Assembly (NCBI GenBank): GCA_014706295.1
Contig: JACSVZ010000001.1
Location: 37,992,318-38,056,317 of the forward strand
Origin: Lycocorax pyrrhopterus obiensis
Taxonomy: Eukaryota > Chordata > Aves > Passeriformes > Paradisaeidae
Reading direction: 5' to 3'
DNA: 64,000 bases
Below the pieces are notes generated by a model, which saw nothing but the letters and a program-made list of their open reading frames with translations, did not search any database and was not told the origin of the DNA. A program made the translations under genes and the position numbers. Shown here in pieces: positions 36,601 to 49,869 of the stretch. Every line of letters begins with the position of its first letter. Position 1 is the first letter of the stretch.

Positions 36601-39360
36601 TTCCACAGGGTGTATGTCCAGACACCCACATTTCCTTTCTGTTCCCCAAACACGGCTTCAGATTCTCTCTAAAGATGCTTAAATAGGAAGTGCAGATCTG
36701 GTGGATACTCAAGGTCTTCAACAGAGAAAGGAATTTAGAAACATCTTTACGAAATTTTGACTCAATTCAAACTTCTATGTGTATATAGCTAACATTCCTT
36801 TCAAATCTCTTCAAAGCAAAGCCTGAAATTTCTCAGCACTTTGATATGTTCGTTATGCTTTATTCTTCTGGATGCTTAAAAAGTTAGAAAAAAATAAATG
36901 TAGAACACAATAAAGGCATGTATGTATACATACACATACCTGGGCCAAAGCTGTAACGTAGAGAGTAGATGTTGTGGTTTTTTGGTGCAGTTCTCCAAGC
37001 AAATCCTACCCAGAAATTTCAAAAATGCTGATCTTAGAGCTCTCCAAACTTTATAAGAATAAAATCTAACAAATTTTGATAATAATGTCTTAAACATAAA
37101 TTTGCAATCTTAAATGTAATAATAACCAAGGAAACACACTCCCTCTTATACATCAGGAGTCAGTGAATTGTGTCTGCTGACTGGACCTGGCAGCCATTTC
37201 CTGATAGGAAGTGGAACAGACTTATTTCTGTCCAACCAAGCAAACTGATTTTACCTTAAATATATATCTATATTGCTTTTATTAATGGTAGCATTCTATA
37301 ACTTTATCTGGGTAGTACTCATTTGTAATAATACTTTTTTAATATTAAAGCACACAATGGAACAAGCCCTAATGAAGGTCAGATCCCACCCCTTTAAATC
37401 ACTGTGAATACCTAATTCTGTGCGTAAAAACTCACAGTAGCACTTGTCACAGGGAAGGTTGTGGGAGTGAGAGGTCAGTCACCCCAACACAGAAAGGAAC
37501 TGAGGCTGTTTCATTCAGCACCCAAGCCATTAGTCCTACCTGCCTGTTTGTACAGTTATTAATGTATTGACAGATAACAGTAGTCATATATTTATGTGAA
37601 ACATAAGGGAAAAATTATGCAAATGTTTCCTACAGAAATGGTACGTTACCTTCCCAGACATGGAAAAAATCCCTGAAGAAGCAATGGTTCTTCATTTGCC
37701 AACATGGGAATTGCCTGCTCCTCTCCTGCCTTGATCCTATCAACTCAATAGAAAATCAGAAGCAGCAAGTGACTGTTAGTACCCCAGAAAGAGAAGGATA
37801 AATATGCCTGAACAAATAAAGAACTCAACAGGCTCAATTTAGTCTTGAAGAAATGGTCAAAATTTTAAATAATGTGAGTCTCCCAGACTCAGCTCCTCTT
37901 CTAAAGATGCACCCAAGGCAGCTAACAGGACTGAGCACTCAGCCACTTGCTCACAGCAGTCATACAGCTGACAGGCCGTAGACATTGAAGCAAAGAGAAC
38001 TGTTTCTCGCTTGGATTTTGGAATCAGCAGATTAAGCTCATCTTTTTCCCCTGCATCTTTATAAGCAGTCATTTTTCTCTCATGTGTGTTGGATATTTAA
38101 CTCCTGTTCTCTTCCACTTAACCTTGACTTGTATCAAATATCATTTCAATGTCATTAGCTAACACTAGATTATCCCATCCCTACAGTCTGGTAATCTTTA
38201 AATAAAACAGGCTACTGGAATAATTTCACAGTAACAAGCATACTAATACATGCACTCCAGAGAAGTGGCCTGTACTTTCACTTAATCCCCTAGGATGCTC
38301 TGAGAGGTGATATTGCAAGGATGAGAAAGACTTGTCTTCCAGGGACCTGTATTAGCCAGAGAACAGCTCTGACACATGGCGGCAGAGATGATGCTTTGGA
38401 GCCAAGGGAATTTTTAACACTTCTTCTTTGATGATTCAGAGAGGCTTGGTTGGCATATAATTGGATCCCATCAGCACATAATCTAACAGTGAGAATAATT
38501 GCATGCCTGTGCTCAAATCATCAGCTTTCCAACTTCTTTGCCAGATAATCTCCTCAGTGTGGCTGAACTAAGTAGCAACTTTAACAACACCAAAGGTTAA
38601 TTAAGCTTTCCAGAAGTTCATGTGTTGCTGCTTTGACAGCAACCTTTGGAAATATTACCATATAATCTTAGGCATTTTCATATCATCGTGTTTTATAGTA
38701 GAATCAGCATCTGATTTCAATATTTACTGTAGCAGAATATGGATTTCATTAAACTGTAAGAGTTCAGAAGGTAAAAAAATTCAGAAGAAAATATTTTTAT
38801 TAAAAATACTTTGCTTAGTTCAGGTCTGAACACCGAAGTTTTCTCTGCTGTTCTTTGTACTCCAGGCCTGACCAGAAATACTCAAGTCAAGAACTTGAAA
38901 ATGTCTCAAGTCTACGCTAACCTGGACGGAAAATGTTGGAGTAGGGATTGCTCGAATGGTGTTCTCAGTCCTCTTCAGAGCAAAGGTTAGAGACATCCTT
39001 TCTGGACTGGAGCTGCTGTCACTTACAGATGGACAGTGGAACCAAGTGACAAGAGTTTTCCATCAAACAAACATTCAATCATCATCAGTTCTGGCTGAAA
39101 AATCACTTTGCAAAGTGAATGCAAAGTCTTTTCATTCTGTGCATTTTGTTTAACCATAATTCCGTAGCTGAAGCTCTGTCCAAGTTCGTTGTACGTATTT
39201 ACTAATTTTCATGTAATATTCTTATTTCATACACTTCTTTTATAGTAGGAAAGCAAACAGATTACTTCATAAAAAACCCACTTTTAAGGAAAATGTTTAA
39301 AAAGGCGGGCTTTTACTTGCAATTCCAATTTTGCAATCTACAGAAATTAACTGTATTTAA
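33666..39360. other. Long AT-rich stretch without recognised genes
   Basis: Nothing is supported in these 5.7 kb. The longest frame is 131 codons (35191-35586, minus), with no domain. A weak CR1-like phrase near 35860 was considered and set aside. The 36050-36250 part is extremely AT-rich and lacks open frames. Confidence 0.45.
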
Positions 39361-39421
39361 GTGTTGAACTGGATCATCTTTTAAGGTCCCTTCCAAGCAA
39401 GGCTATTCCATGCTTCTATGA
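39361..39421 (+). mobile_element. CR1 LINE 3' tail, severely 5'-truncated
   Basis: The plus strand shows the CR1 3' UTR terminus in full order: GTTGAACTGGATCATCTT, then AAGGTCCCTTCCAAGC, then CTATTCCATGCTTCTATGAG. Known CR1 copies end in the pattern ACTGGATGATCTTTAAGGTCCCTTCCAACC...ATTCTATGATTCTATG. Only the last 60 bases or so are present, as is usual for CR1, which inserts with extreme 5' truncation and makes no poly(A) tail. The copy is moderately diverged. Confidence 0.88.
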
Positions 39422-42400
39422 GTTAAAATTTCTGTAGATATGCAGACACCTTACATTTTAAATATTAAATAATAAAAATATTTGTTTGCCTCCTTCTTTT
39501 TCCCTTTTTTTTTTTTTCAGAAAATGATTGCATCACCTACACTTTATTCACCATCTTTGCTGCAGGCAATAAATACAAAATATGTTTGTGTTAAGTAGAA
39601 GACTTATTTAGTGGCAAAAATTCAGATTAAAGAAACAATTAGGAAGGAATTTTCCAGTTATCAAAACTGACAAGTAGCAAATTTGTCATTAAGCATAACT
39701 CTTCAGGAGCACAGGTTTACTTTCTAGAAGCACGATTTTAACACAACCAAATTCAGCCATAAAACTTGTCTGAGATCTCATGAGAAAAAAATATGTACAG
39801 CTAAATATGCTGGTAGTAAAAATATAAAGTTCCTGAGCAAAAAATTATTGCAGACTTCTTTAGTGAACTGCTGAAATATAAATAATTATTAGAAAATGTT
39901 TTCATAATTTTTAATATGATTCATTTTAGCTCTTGCTTATTTAATCAAGACTATGATGATAAAAGCACTATTTCCTACAAGCAAAAGCAGTAGAATTTGA
40001 GACTTAAAATTGGAATTACATTCCAATCTACATTTCAATTAACTGTTTATTCCTCACACAGGCCTTGAATTTGCAAGCAGTTGCAAGAGTACCCCTGTTC
40101 ATGTATGCAAAAGCAGTTTTCTAGATATGCAAACCCTTGCAGAACAGTAATCTTGCCGTACTTGGTAGGTTTTCTTGTCAAAAGTTTTTTCTCTTAACTT
40201 ATACAGGTTATACAGCCTGCCTGAAGCACTTATATCTTAATGTGGATCTCAGAAAATGTAGTTTGACAAAACCAGTTTTTTCAATTTATATATATTTTAG
40301 AAAGTAATAAAAAATTCCGAAAATTAAAAATGGAATCTTTTTATTCCAAACCTTGCAAAGAATTTACATTCATGTTAAATCTATAAAACCAGAGATGTAT
40401 TTCAGTCTCTCCATTCCTTTGCTGTTTGAATTACCTTCTTCTTTGTTTTAGTTCATACAGCAAAATGTTCTCTTTATGAGGGGAAAACTTGTCTCGGCCT
40501 TGCACACAATATCTAGGTTTGAGTAGAGGAGAGCTATGTCTATTGATGTTGTATGTACAAAGAGTTACAATATTGGACTGAATGCCAGCACAGATTTCCT
40601 TCTGCTGTAGAATACAGACTAAAACCGCTTGACACCCAAGTACCTCATATTCTCTTCATCCCATATTTCTGTAAGGGCAAGGATGAGATGGAAGTGTATC
40701 ACAGCTAATATTTAGTCCAAAGAAATATCACAAGTGTTGTTTATCATAGGCTCTATATTTTCATTATAAGCATATGTTAAAAGCCTCAAAAGGTTCTGCC
40801 ATGGCTTTAGTGCTTATATCTTTTGCAGCATAGTAGTCTTGTGTATCTGGTGTGTGTTTGTTGTAACAAGAAAAATCAACCACAGCACCATGTCTTTACT
40901 CTGCAAGAACACCTGTTCTACCTGTTACTCCTACAGATGTGAACAGCAAGATATTAAGAGCAATCTCTCTAGAATTTCTAGTGCTTTATTCTCTTACTCT
41001 TCATAAGTCATGAGCTAAACACATTTTTTCCTAGATCTTTCAGGCTTTTTTGTTCTCAATCTTATATTGCAATAGAGATAATTAAAAAACAGAATACACA
41101 GTTTTAACTCTTAATTTCCATTTTAATTTGCTTGACATTTGTGACTGGCCTTGGAATACATTATCTTTATGGTATCAGTGAGTATAGTCACCTTTTTTAA
41201 GCAACCATAACCATTCCCTTACATCACATTTTTCACCCCTCATAAGAAACAAGAAAAATAATGCTCCCAGCCAAGAAAATTGTTGATGGGAAAGAGATAT
41301 GTTGATGTATAATATTCAAATGCTTCCACAGACCTTGAAAAGTGTTTTTCATTAAAGCGCTAACATTTCTGAATAAGAACTAGAGAATTAAGGACTCAAT
41401 GTTCTTATAAATTGTTTCAGTTCAGAAAGAAAAAACTTCAGGTTATTCACTTGGACTCTGAAAATCAGTTTTAATAACTGTCTTTAGGCAAAATAACGTT
41501 AAACATTTAAGAGTAAAGTGCTTAAGGCCCATTTTTTGCCCAAGAGTTATAAACTGCTATGGTGATCCTGTTCCTTCAGTGAGGACTGAAAAGCCCAATT
41601 AGGTCATTGCAGCAGTAGGATGACCACTTGCATAGTATCCAAGACCTTCTTTTCGCATAATAAGTTCAGACTATTTGCTACTCTGCAAGAACATTTCAAG
41701 TTAATTAATCCTTCAATTTTCCTGCTAATCACTCATTAAACCTGTCCTGATAATAATAATTTATGAGGTTTGTTATGTAACTCACCTTGAAGTATTGCAA
41801 GAAGCGAAACTCACATGAGATTTCATGCTGCAATGACCACTGATAGAAATTTGTAACATCTGGGCTGTCTTGGATCCTCACTTCTTAATTCTTTGAACAG
41901 GCTGCTGACATAAGACCCATATGCCTGCGAGCATGCTTCACATCTGTAATTGACGTCCTGCTGTCTACTGGAACAATCTTCTGTACCCATAAGATATTAA
42001 GATGAATGCTGCACTGATCTCTAGGAGAAAAAAATAAAAGTCAAAAAGTCTGTAATTTCTTCAGCAGCAAAAAAGCAGTTAATACTATCATGCACTAGCA
42101 CAGACTAGGTTTAGTTTGAATGCCATTTTTCTATTTAGGTGGGAAAGAGAGCCATTAAAAACATATCAGAAATTGTGATGAAAGCTTTAAGGACAACATA
42201 AAAGTTAGTTAAGAGATAATTAAGAAATTTTCCCAAATCTTTGGGTTTCTGTGTCTGGAAAATCGTATGTTTTCCATGCAAGTGTCTGCCAGTCCCATTA
42301 GCACTGTACTTTCCAATAACAAAGTAAACTGTAACCAAAATTTACTTCAAAGGGTCCAAACTCTTGGCCTTCCACCACAGTCAAAAACTAATCCTCGGGT

Positions 42401-43505
42401 GACAGGACAGAATCTGCACATGCAGTTTTCTCTGGTTATGGGCACAGAAAACTGTAGCATAAAAAAACCCCAACTTTACAGGTACGGTTTGGAACTCCAG
42501 TTTGTCTTCATTGTCTTTATTTCCTAGAAAATAGTTATCACAATTATTAAATTAAAATTTAGTGTTCATTTTCATACAAATATACTATCATATGAGTAAT
42601 GTGAAATAAAGGTGGCTTTTTTTAAGTTGTGGAAACCATTTAGTGTGTATTACATACCCCCATTCTTCCCCTGCAGGTACATCAAGAAACATTTACAGGT
42701 CTCCTGCTGTGCATGATTAAGTAGTAAAATACAAAGCACAAAAGTAAATAGAGCATACAGGCAAACTTATGAAGAGCATATGTGAGCAGCACTGAACTTC
42801 AGTTAAGACAAGAGCTGACAGGGAAGAGAGTTGCTTTATTTTACAAATTATCTTACAAAATGAATCTTACAGAGATATTACACTCGAATTCTGAACCCGT
42901 ATATGTGAGAACCAAAGAACATGAGGAGGATCCTGCACTTTAGCAGCCACACAATTTCATGGGCAAATTTACAAACACTTTCACCCACAACAGTACAAAA
43001 TTACAAAACAAATCACTGCCTTTCTGCATGTGTATCTTCCTGTTTTCTCTGGCAATGCTAATGAAAGCCTAATGGAAGCTATTAAGCCTTTTTAAAGCCA
43101 TAAAAGCCATTAAGCCCCAAACATTACAGATAGGATTCTCTAACACACTCATCTAAAAATTAATGTTAAATATGTTTTAATCAAATGATGTCAAGGTCTA
43201 TCCAATTTTACATATCCAACCTTGGAGCCTGTTTTAGTAGATGGCAGTCTCAGGCTTTTAAAGAGCCCTCTTAAAATTTTGGCAGCCTGTGACTTGGAGT
43301 CATTCCATCCAACTCCAGACTCCCAAGTGATGCACCAAAGTTGGAAATACAGCTATTTTAAGTTCCATGGTGTAAGTTGGCTTCTTCCAGAACCATTCAA
43401 ATCTTGTATGCCCTGGATATTTTGACTTTGTCTTGCCTACCAACAAGAAGATATTAGTAATTTAAGAGGCCTTTATGATTGCAGCAACACGGGAGGCCCA
43501 CTTAC
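39422..43505. other. AT-rich DNA, nothing recognised
   Basis: A T run precedes position 39520. No gene, RNA or repeat family is supported. Confidence 0.45.
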
Positions 43506-43569
43506 GCTCCAAAGAGTCGACATTCTGGAAATTTTTGTTTCACTGAGCACCTTTGAAATGAATTCTGTC
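43506..43569 (-). CDS. Candidate exon, 64 nt
   Basis: Read on the minus strand, a strong acceptor (CCTATCTTGTCTCCATCTCAG) is followed by 64 bases and a GAGC|GTAAGTG donor. At least two frames are open. One encodes TEFISKVLSETKISRM and is part of a 102-codon frame. The other encodes QNSFQRCSVKQKFPECRLFG. No family is recognised. Splice signal quality is better than average for this window, but the exon may be non-coding or spurious. Confidence 0.2.
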
Positions 43570-44793
43570 CTGAGATGGAGACAAGATAGGATCACTAAAC
43601 CTGGATGGTTCTCAGTTATAAGAAAACACAGTCCACTAATAGGAAAATATGCATAAGTGTAAGCATAAGAGAACGATAAGTCCAGATAACCTTGCCCATA
43701 TGTAGGGCACTTGGAGCAGCAGCGTTTTCCCCAGGACCAGGAGAAAGAAGTCAGGCAGTAGAGCCGGGGCTTTGAAACCACAGAGGTTATGGACGTATCA
43801 ACGCAGAAGCAAAGCTTGAGGCAAAATGCCTAAAGCAAATCACACAGTGACAGCTGCATCCAAACTGCACCGTGTGCTTCTGAGAGCATGAGAGACCATG
43901 CTGTGCATCAAGAGGAAGGGTACTTTCAAGCATGACAAATGTAGCTGCCATTTGTTCAGGAGTCTGTTGGCTACTGCTGCAGCAAGATTAAATTTCTGCT
44001 GGAGGTGTCTCCATCTCTTTAAAACACAAACAGCTAAACTTGCTGGGGATTAACTTTTGATGTGTGTATATCTATTTAAAAGCTTGACAGGTAGGTCAAG
44101 AAGCCCAAAGGCAGGTAGTTCAAGCACAAAAGAAGGAGAGAGATGTGCTTTACTGGCAGAGGAATCCCGTTTTTATTCTGCAGGTAGAGGCTGGGGCAAA
44201 CAGCACAAACTCCAAGATTCAGAAGCCAGTTATAAGAGAGAAAATTGAAACCACTCAAAAAGAAAAATGGAAAAAAAAAAAAACAGGAGGCATGAGGGTA
44301 TTTTTAAGGCATTAAAAGCATGAGAGAAAGCACTCAGTAAGAACCACTACAGCGAAGTGCTTATGAGGCTGAGGCTCTTGGAAATGAGACACTCAGCCTA
44401 CCAGGGTCCCTGAGAAGGTAGAATTGAACCTGAAGGCAAAGGCTTTCAGATGGCAGGCACCATTTCTGTAGCACGTAATGCTCAAATCCTCCATGCCCAA
44501 GTGGTCAGGGTTGCCTGAAGCACCTGAGAAAAGGGAAAGTTAATGCCAACCCCTAATTAAATTAGAAATGAGTATGTCCTTCAGGCTGCACGTGAAAACT
44601 AACAAAATTTAAATGTATGTGATCTAATTATGAGGACACAGAAAACGAGCGGAGAAACAAACAAAATCCAACAGATAGTGGGTGATCCAAAACTAAAGAT
44701 GAATTACTTCTCTTCCATAAAGATACAAAATCCAAGCATAAAAATACAGTTACATGAGCACAAATCCTCCTTGTGGATTGAAAGTTTCTGTAG

Positions 44794-44848
44794 CCTTCCA
44801 GAATCTTATGACTATAGAACTTTGCTAAAAGTGGAGCCACAGAGAAAC
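44794..44848 (+). CDS. Weak candidate exon, 55 nt
   Basis: An acceptor (GAAAGTTTCTGTAG) precedes 55 bases that end at AAAC|GTAAGT. One base completes a codon and 18 codons follow (LPESYDYRTLLKVEPQRN), ending in phase 0. The peptide looks protein-like but the family is unknown. The pyrimidine tract of the acceptor is modest. Confidence 0.17.
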
Positions 44849-47800
44849 GTAAGTATAATTACATTTGCACATATTTTGAAAGGCCTTAATTGCTTTATCA
44901 AATTTACCCCTAAAAGTGCTTGAAGAAATTTGATCAAACTTAAAAAAAAAAAAACTTTAGGCAGGACAAAATATGAAGGAAAAAACAAGTTCACCTAGCT
45001 GTCATTTGAGTCAATTACTGTAACTAGAAAACCTTTTTAAAAAGGCAGCACTTAGGTAACCATAACTATCCACACTCCACAGAAACAAGTTCCCTAAAAT
45101 TCTAAGAGCTAAGATAAACAACCTATAAAAACTTTTATGATAGGACAGCTATTAGGATAAATTGGGTCAAGGCTGCCTCTTACAGGCTGTCTGTTCAGCA
45201 ATGCTTCTGCATCAGTAAGAGGGAAAATATCTGCGAGATATCACTCAAAGAGATTGTTATAGAAAGCTTGCCTCTGGTCCACACCAAATACTGGAGTCAA
45301 ATGAAGCCAGCAAGACCTTAATAAAAAATAAATATTAATACCGTAATATAATGAGCTCATCATTCATTCTTGTATACTTACTGTTAAGAATGTAGATTGT
45401 GATTAATTAATCTGCCTTAGTCTAACAGTTACAATGATTCATAGAATTTCCAGTAGAAAAATCATGTTTCATGCAAATCCGTGTCAATTATATAAAATTA
45501 CACAGTTTTCTAATTCAATTCTATAAAATCTAGGAACAATTATGCAACTGCCTTCAGCAAGTAACTAAAAGTGTTATATATGAGCTAGGACTGAATGAGC
45601 TACAATCAAACATGAAACATCTTTCATATTCAATATTCAAGCACTCTCTTCCTCTGTAAACAAATCTTTCCAGACTTAAATCTGTAAAACTTATGAAGGA
45701 GTCACTGAACAGAGCAACAGAAATCCTCTAAGTGCATTTGGAGCAAGAATGAGTTACATCTTCCTTTCTTTCTTTTTTCTCTTTTTTCTCTACCAACATT
45801 TACAGTCCTTTCGTACTCATAATTTAGTTTAAAATATATTAACCTCATTAGCTTCAGTCAGAATGTTTCTCTATATTCTTGCGAGGCACGTACATTTAGT
45901 GGGGTTTCCCTCTCTAATGAGAAAAATCAAACACAAAAACATATTCTTGCACAGTGGAAAAGAAGCAAAAGAAAAAAACACCTTTTGATGGTTACAATCC
46001 ATGTCTCAACACAGGGTAAAAGTACCTGAGCAAGGCCAGGTGTCCTTCAGGAGACATTTCCTGCAGAGCATTCACAAGTCAGTGCTTCTCTTCCACCAGA
46101 AGAAGCGCTTTGCAAGTCTTGTCAAAGTAGCAATGTTCTGGACTTAGTTCTCCCACCTCAAACTCCCAAGCATTAATGTGTTATTTTCCTTACTAAGGAT
46201 ACTTTCTTTCCCTGTGACAAAGAAAAATGTTGACAAGACACTGGAAAAAATCTGCTTGGTGCAAAGCAGATCAAAAATACCATTCCTACATTTACAAAGT
46301 CCATTGTAAAAGCAGGGCTAACTGGTCATATCTTCCTGAGTGCCCCCGAGACAAAAGATAACACTCAGGTATTAAAAAGAGACTAAAAAAATGAGGTTTT
46401 GACAAAACTCCATTTTGGGATGTAGTAGCTGACAGGTTCCTACTGATATAGAGCTTCTGCTGGAGTAACCACCTTCTCCAGCCCCTCTGAAACAAAGAAA
46501 CGAGGTGTTACTTCTCCCCCCAGTCATCATCTTAGCCTCTCTGCCTCTCTCCCTCTGGAACTAGGTTTTCAGCAAGGCACCATGGGTGATGAATTTGCGG
46601 TGAAGTCCTGCACTCTCTCTTTTATCATAGTTAGGTTAATCTGCAAGCCATATATGACAAAAAGAACAAAAACAGGCACAGCAGTTAATGTGATAAATCA
46701 CTGTTCAAATCAGCAGGCCACTGGTAGTGGTCCTCCCAGTACTGCACTGGTAATGGGTCAGAATCTTGTCACTGGAATGCAGCTAATGAACATGATTAAT
46801 GGCAGAAGGGTGTGACATACTGGGCATTCATTTTTCCTTAACTTTACAGTGTTAAGCAATTTTACTTGCATCCTCAAAATGATAGATACGCCTAATCAGT
46901 AGTAGTAGAAGTCCCATTAAGTTCTCATTAAACTTCTATATCCTGTGTATAACCTTGAACAATGCATTAGACACTAATGAGTATATTCTCCTTTCACTGT
47001 GCACTCCACTTCCAGAGCCATGAGTGTGGTGTAAATACGCACACGGAGATTGCTGGCGTGGGTTTTCTCTGCAAGCCTCAGAATAATTTCTTTGACTAGT
47101 GGAAGGGACAGTCTTAACACTAGCTGTACAGACAGTCTGTATTTATTTGCATTGCACTTGAGTCCTAAAGGCAGGCCAGGACCTCACATTACAGGCTGTA
47201 CAAACACACGCAGAGGACACCAGAGCTAAGCATGAGCTAAAAATAGCAAAGTTACAATGCTCAGACTCCAGCTCCATTGTTCTTTTATTAATAGGCTAGG
47301 TGCAAAGTTGAAAGATGGCATGGCGGTGTTTTTCATACTACTCTTCTTAAAACTACTTAGTACCACTGTTAAGGCTATAAGTAGTTATAAGGTGCAGTTT
47401 CAAGCAGCAACACACCAGCAGGCAAATAAAAATAGGTATTTTTCAACCTGTTTCTCATCAAAAAATGATATTGTTAATGCTATGAAGCATCAGGAATGAC
47501 TGAGAAATCTCAGTGCTGTCCAAAATAATGAGGTCAAGCTGGTAGGATAGGGATTTCAGCAGTGAGCCGATGAGTTATGTGCTCAAGAGCTCACGGAAAG
47601 CCTTACTGGTTGCATTAAGCCATTAAGTTGGGTTTCATTGAGCCACTGAGTGCTTGGGAAAACAGTAATAACAGCTTCCCTATTATATTCAGCGCAGAAT
47701 TTCATTTTAATATAGGCCGAGAGACTGGATTTCCTTTATTTTCTTTTTTGAAAATTTATACCCAAGTTTAAAAAGCAGCAAGGAAGCAGTAACTTGTGTT

Positions 47801-48467
47801 CACATGCATCACTTAAATCAGTTCAACAAAGCATTGAGTACATCCCTAGATCAAAATGTGTTCTGTTTAGAGGAGCAGTTTGAAGTCTAATCACAGGCTG
47901 GCAGTCTGCATTTGCTTCAGTCAGTCCAGAGAGGCATTTGTATCATGTGGTGAGTCATATCATACACTGAGTAACCTCTCTCTTTCCAGGGATAAAGGGG
48001 AGCATAGCCCAACTGGTAAATTAAGAAAATTGAAAAACTGCTTCAAAATAGATCTGGAAAGGTCTGGAAAGGAGTTGGAGGAGGACCACAAAATCTCAAG
48101 TGTTTAAACTAAAAGGTGCTAATTAGGAATTATTTTTCATCTACATTTACAATATCTTCATCTGGGATATGAGAACTAGCTGTATTTCTCTTCTAGCAGT
48201 AAAAGTCAGAGCTTCAGAAAGTAAGGGTGACTTCTACAATTAATTGCCAGTTGAAATATTTTGAGTACTTTCAAAAAGACATTTATCATTGCAAGACAAA
48301 AGCTATATATAGTATATGGAACAGCAAAAGAAATTACTGGAGAAGCCAAAAGCCCCACTGCAATGTTAAACAAGTGAACAAAAAAACAGCATCACATGGA
48401 ATATATCACTATCTGCATTTTTTCCCTTGAAATTCCAGTTTGTCTTAAAACCTTAACTTCTAAAAGA
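44849..48467. other. AT-rich DNA, nothing recognised
   Basis: Short open frames only. No gene, RNA or interspersed repeat is supported. Confidence 0.45.
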
Positions 48468-48570
48468 TTCCTTCCTTCCTTCCTTCCTTCCTTCCTTCCT
48501 TCCTTCCTTCCTTCCTTCCTTCCTTCCTTCCTTCCTTCCCTTCCTTCCCTTCCTTCCCTTCCTTCCTTCC
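48468..48570. repeat. (TTCC)n microsatellite with 9-mer variant tail
   Basis: Eighteen perfect TTCC units run from 48468 to 48539. An extra C then changes the period, giving three copies of TTCCTTCCC (48532-48558) and a final TTCCTTCCTTCC to 48570. One strand is all pyrimidine and the other is (GGAA)n. The reading frame encoding repeated FLPS through this region is an artefact of the repeat and not a gene. A perfect array of this length is usually polymorphic. Confidence 0.99.
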
Positions 48571-49748
48571 AAATATTCCTTCAAAGGTTGTCCTAAAAGC
48601 CCTTCTGTGACTTTTCAGCCACATTTATGTCTCTTAAAGATGATCCTTGTACATCAGAGAAAAAAACAGCCTATTACTTTTTCAAACCTAAGGAGGTAAT
48701 GTATTGTCTACAAAACACATTTTAATGTAACTTATCTGATTTTCACAGTGGACCAGGTGTACATTTTGACAACAAAGATTTATGATAATGATTTTCAATT
48801 TAATATAGCTATTCCATAAGATGACCTTCATTGAGCTAATAGAGAGTTAGGGGTAATTTTGGTTTGTATAATTCAATTTGCAGTGCAGATTAAAAATGGA
48901 GTCTTTGCATGTTTTATATTTTTCTAATGCTTCTGTTTTTCTACCTTTACTAAAACATATTTCTACTTCCACCACAGATTCAATACGATACTTTACATTA
49001 CACACAATTCTGAAAAAAAAAGATTCTAGTATTTTCAGCCTGAGTGTTAAATGGGTTTGGTATTTTATGTAGTCCTACAGGATTTCTCAGATAGCTTCTC
49101 ATTTTTCTTCAACATTGTTAGAGAAATGTTTGCATTTGTCCACAGTATATTGGAGAAATTGTGTTACTGTGCTTCTGTGAAAAATGTTGTCCAGCTTTGA
49201 ATATGCTTTATTCTGTACAGGTGGATTCTGTTCACTTCCACGGTCTGAATGCATCATATATAAATATATATAGATATAGACTTCATATGAATTAATTCAC
49301 ACTAGAGCTATCTCTAACCAAGACCACAAGCTGATTTTGTTCAAGTGAGTCATATCAGCTCTTTTGCCAAGCTTTGCCATTCCCCACATGGTGGGCTGTG
49401 GTACGGACTAGCCTTCAAAAGCAGAGAGCAGCTGCAGACAAAAGTGATGCTGGTTCTTTTCTCCACCAAAAAAGTTGTAGCTCGTATAATTCTTGATTTA
49501 AAAAATTACTTCATGTTTAAGTTCCTAATCACTTTTACATAAGTGAGATAAGTTAAAGTTATGAACTCTATCCCAAATGAGTTCTATTACAAAGGTCTTT
49601 GTTGGGTACAAGTCAGGCCCACACTCATCCCAGGCCTCGCTTTGGTAGACTGTAACCAGAGCAGTTACAGATACAACACCAGTAACTAAGCCACAGATCT
49701 CTAGCCTAAGTGATCTAGAAGGACACCTTCCTTTCCTGAGGTGCTTAC
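48571..49748. other. AT-rich DNA, nothing recognised
   Basis: A short TA-rich run (ATATATAAATATATATAGAT) lies at about 49256-49276. Nothing else stands out. Confidence 0.45.
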
Positions 49749-49815
49749 CATCTGAATCCACTGTCTCCTCTTCCCACTGCCTGGAACGAGCACTTTGATC
49801 TGACGCATGTGGTAA
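49749..49815 (-). CDS. Candidate exon, 67 nt
   Basis: Read on the minus strand, CCACTTCTTTTTGCAG precedes 67 bases that end at GATG|GTAAGC. One frame reads LPHASDQSARSRQWEEETVD, a charged, protein-like segment. It continues through the donor as part of a 114-codon frame (49525-49869). The acceptor and donor are both close to consensus and the segment includes two CpGs. I do not recognise the family. It could be a coding exon, a non-coding RNA exon or chance. Confidence 0.22.
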
Positions 49816-49869
49816 CTGCAAAAAGAAGTGGTTAAATCCTCTCTGTGAACCATCCCCTAACATTGCCAA

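Noticed and set aside
45434..45455. GATTCATAGAATTTCC, like the start of an antisense CR1 tail
   Set aside because: No GGTTGGAAGGGACC follows, so the similarity is a short coincidence.
48396..48596. Plus-strand frame with repeated FLPS
   Set aside because: It is produced by the (TTCC)n microsatellite.
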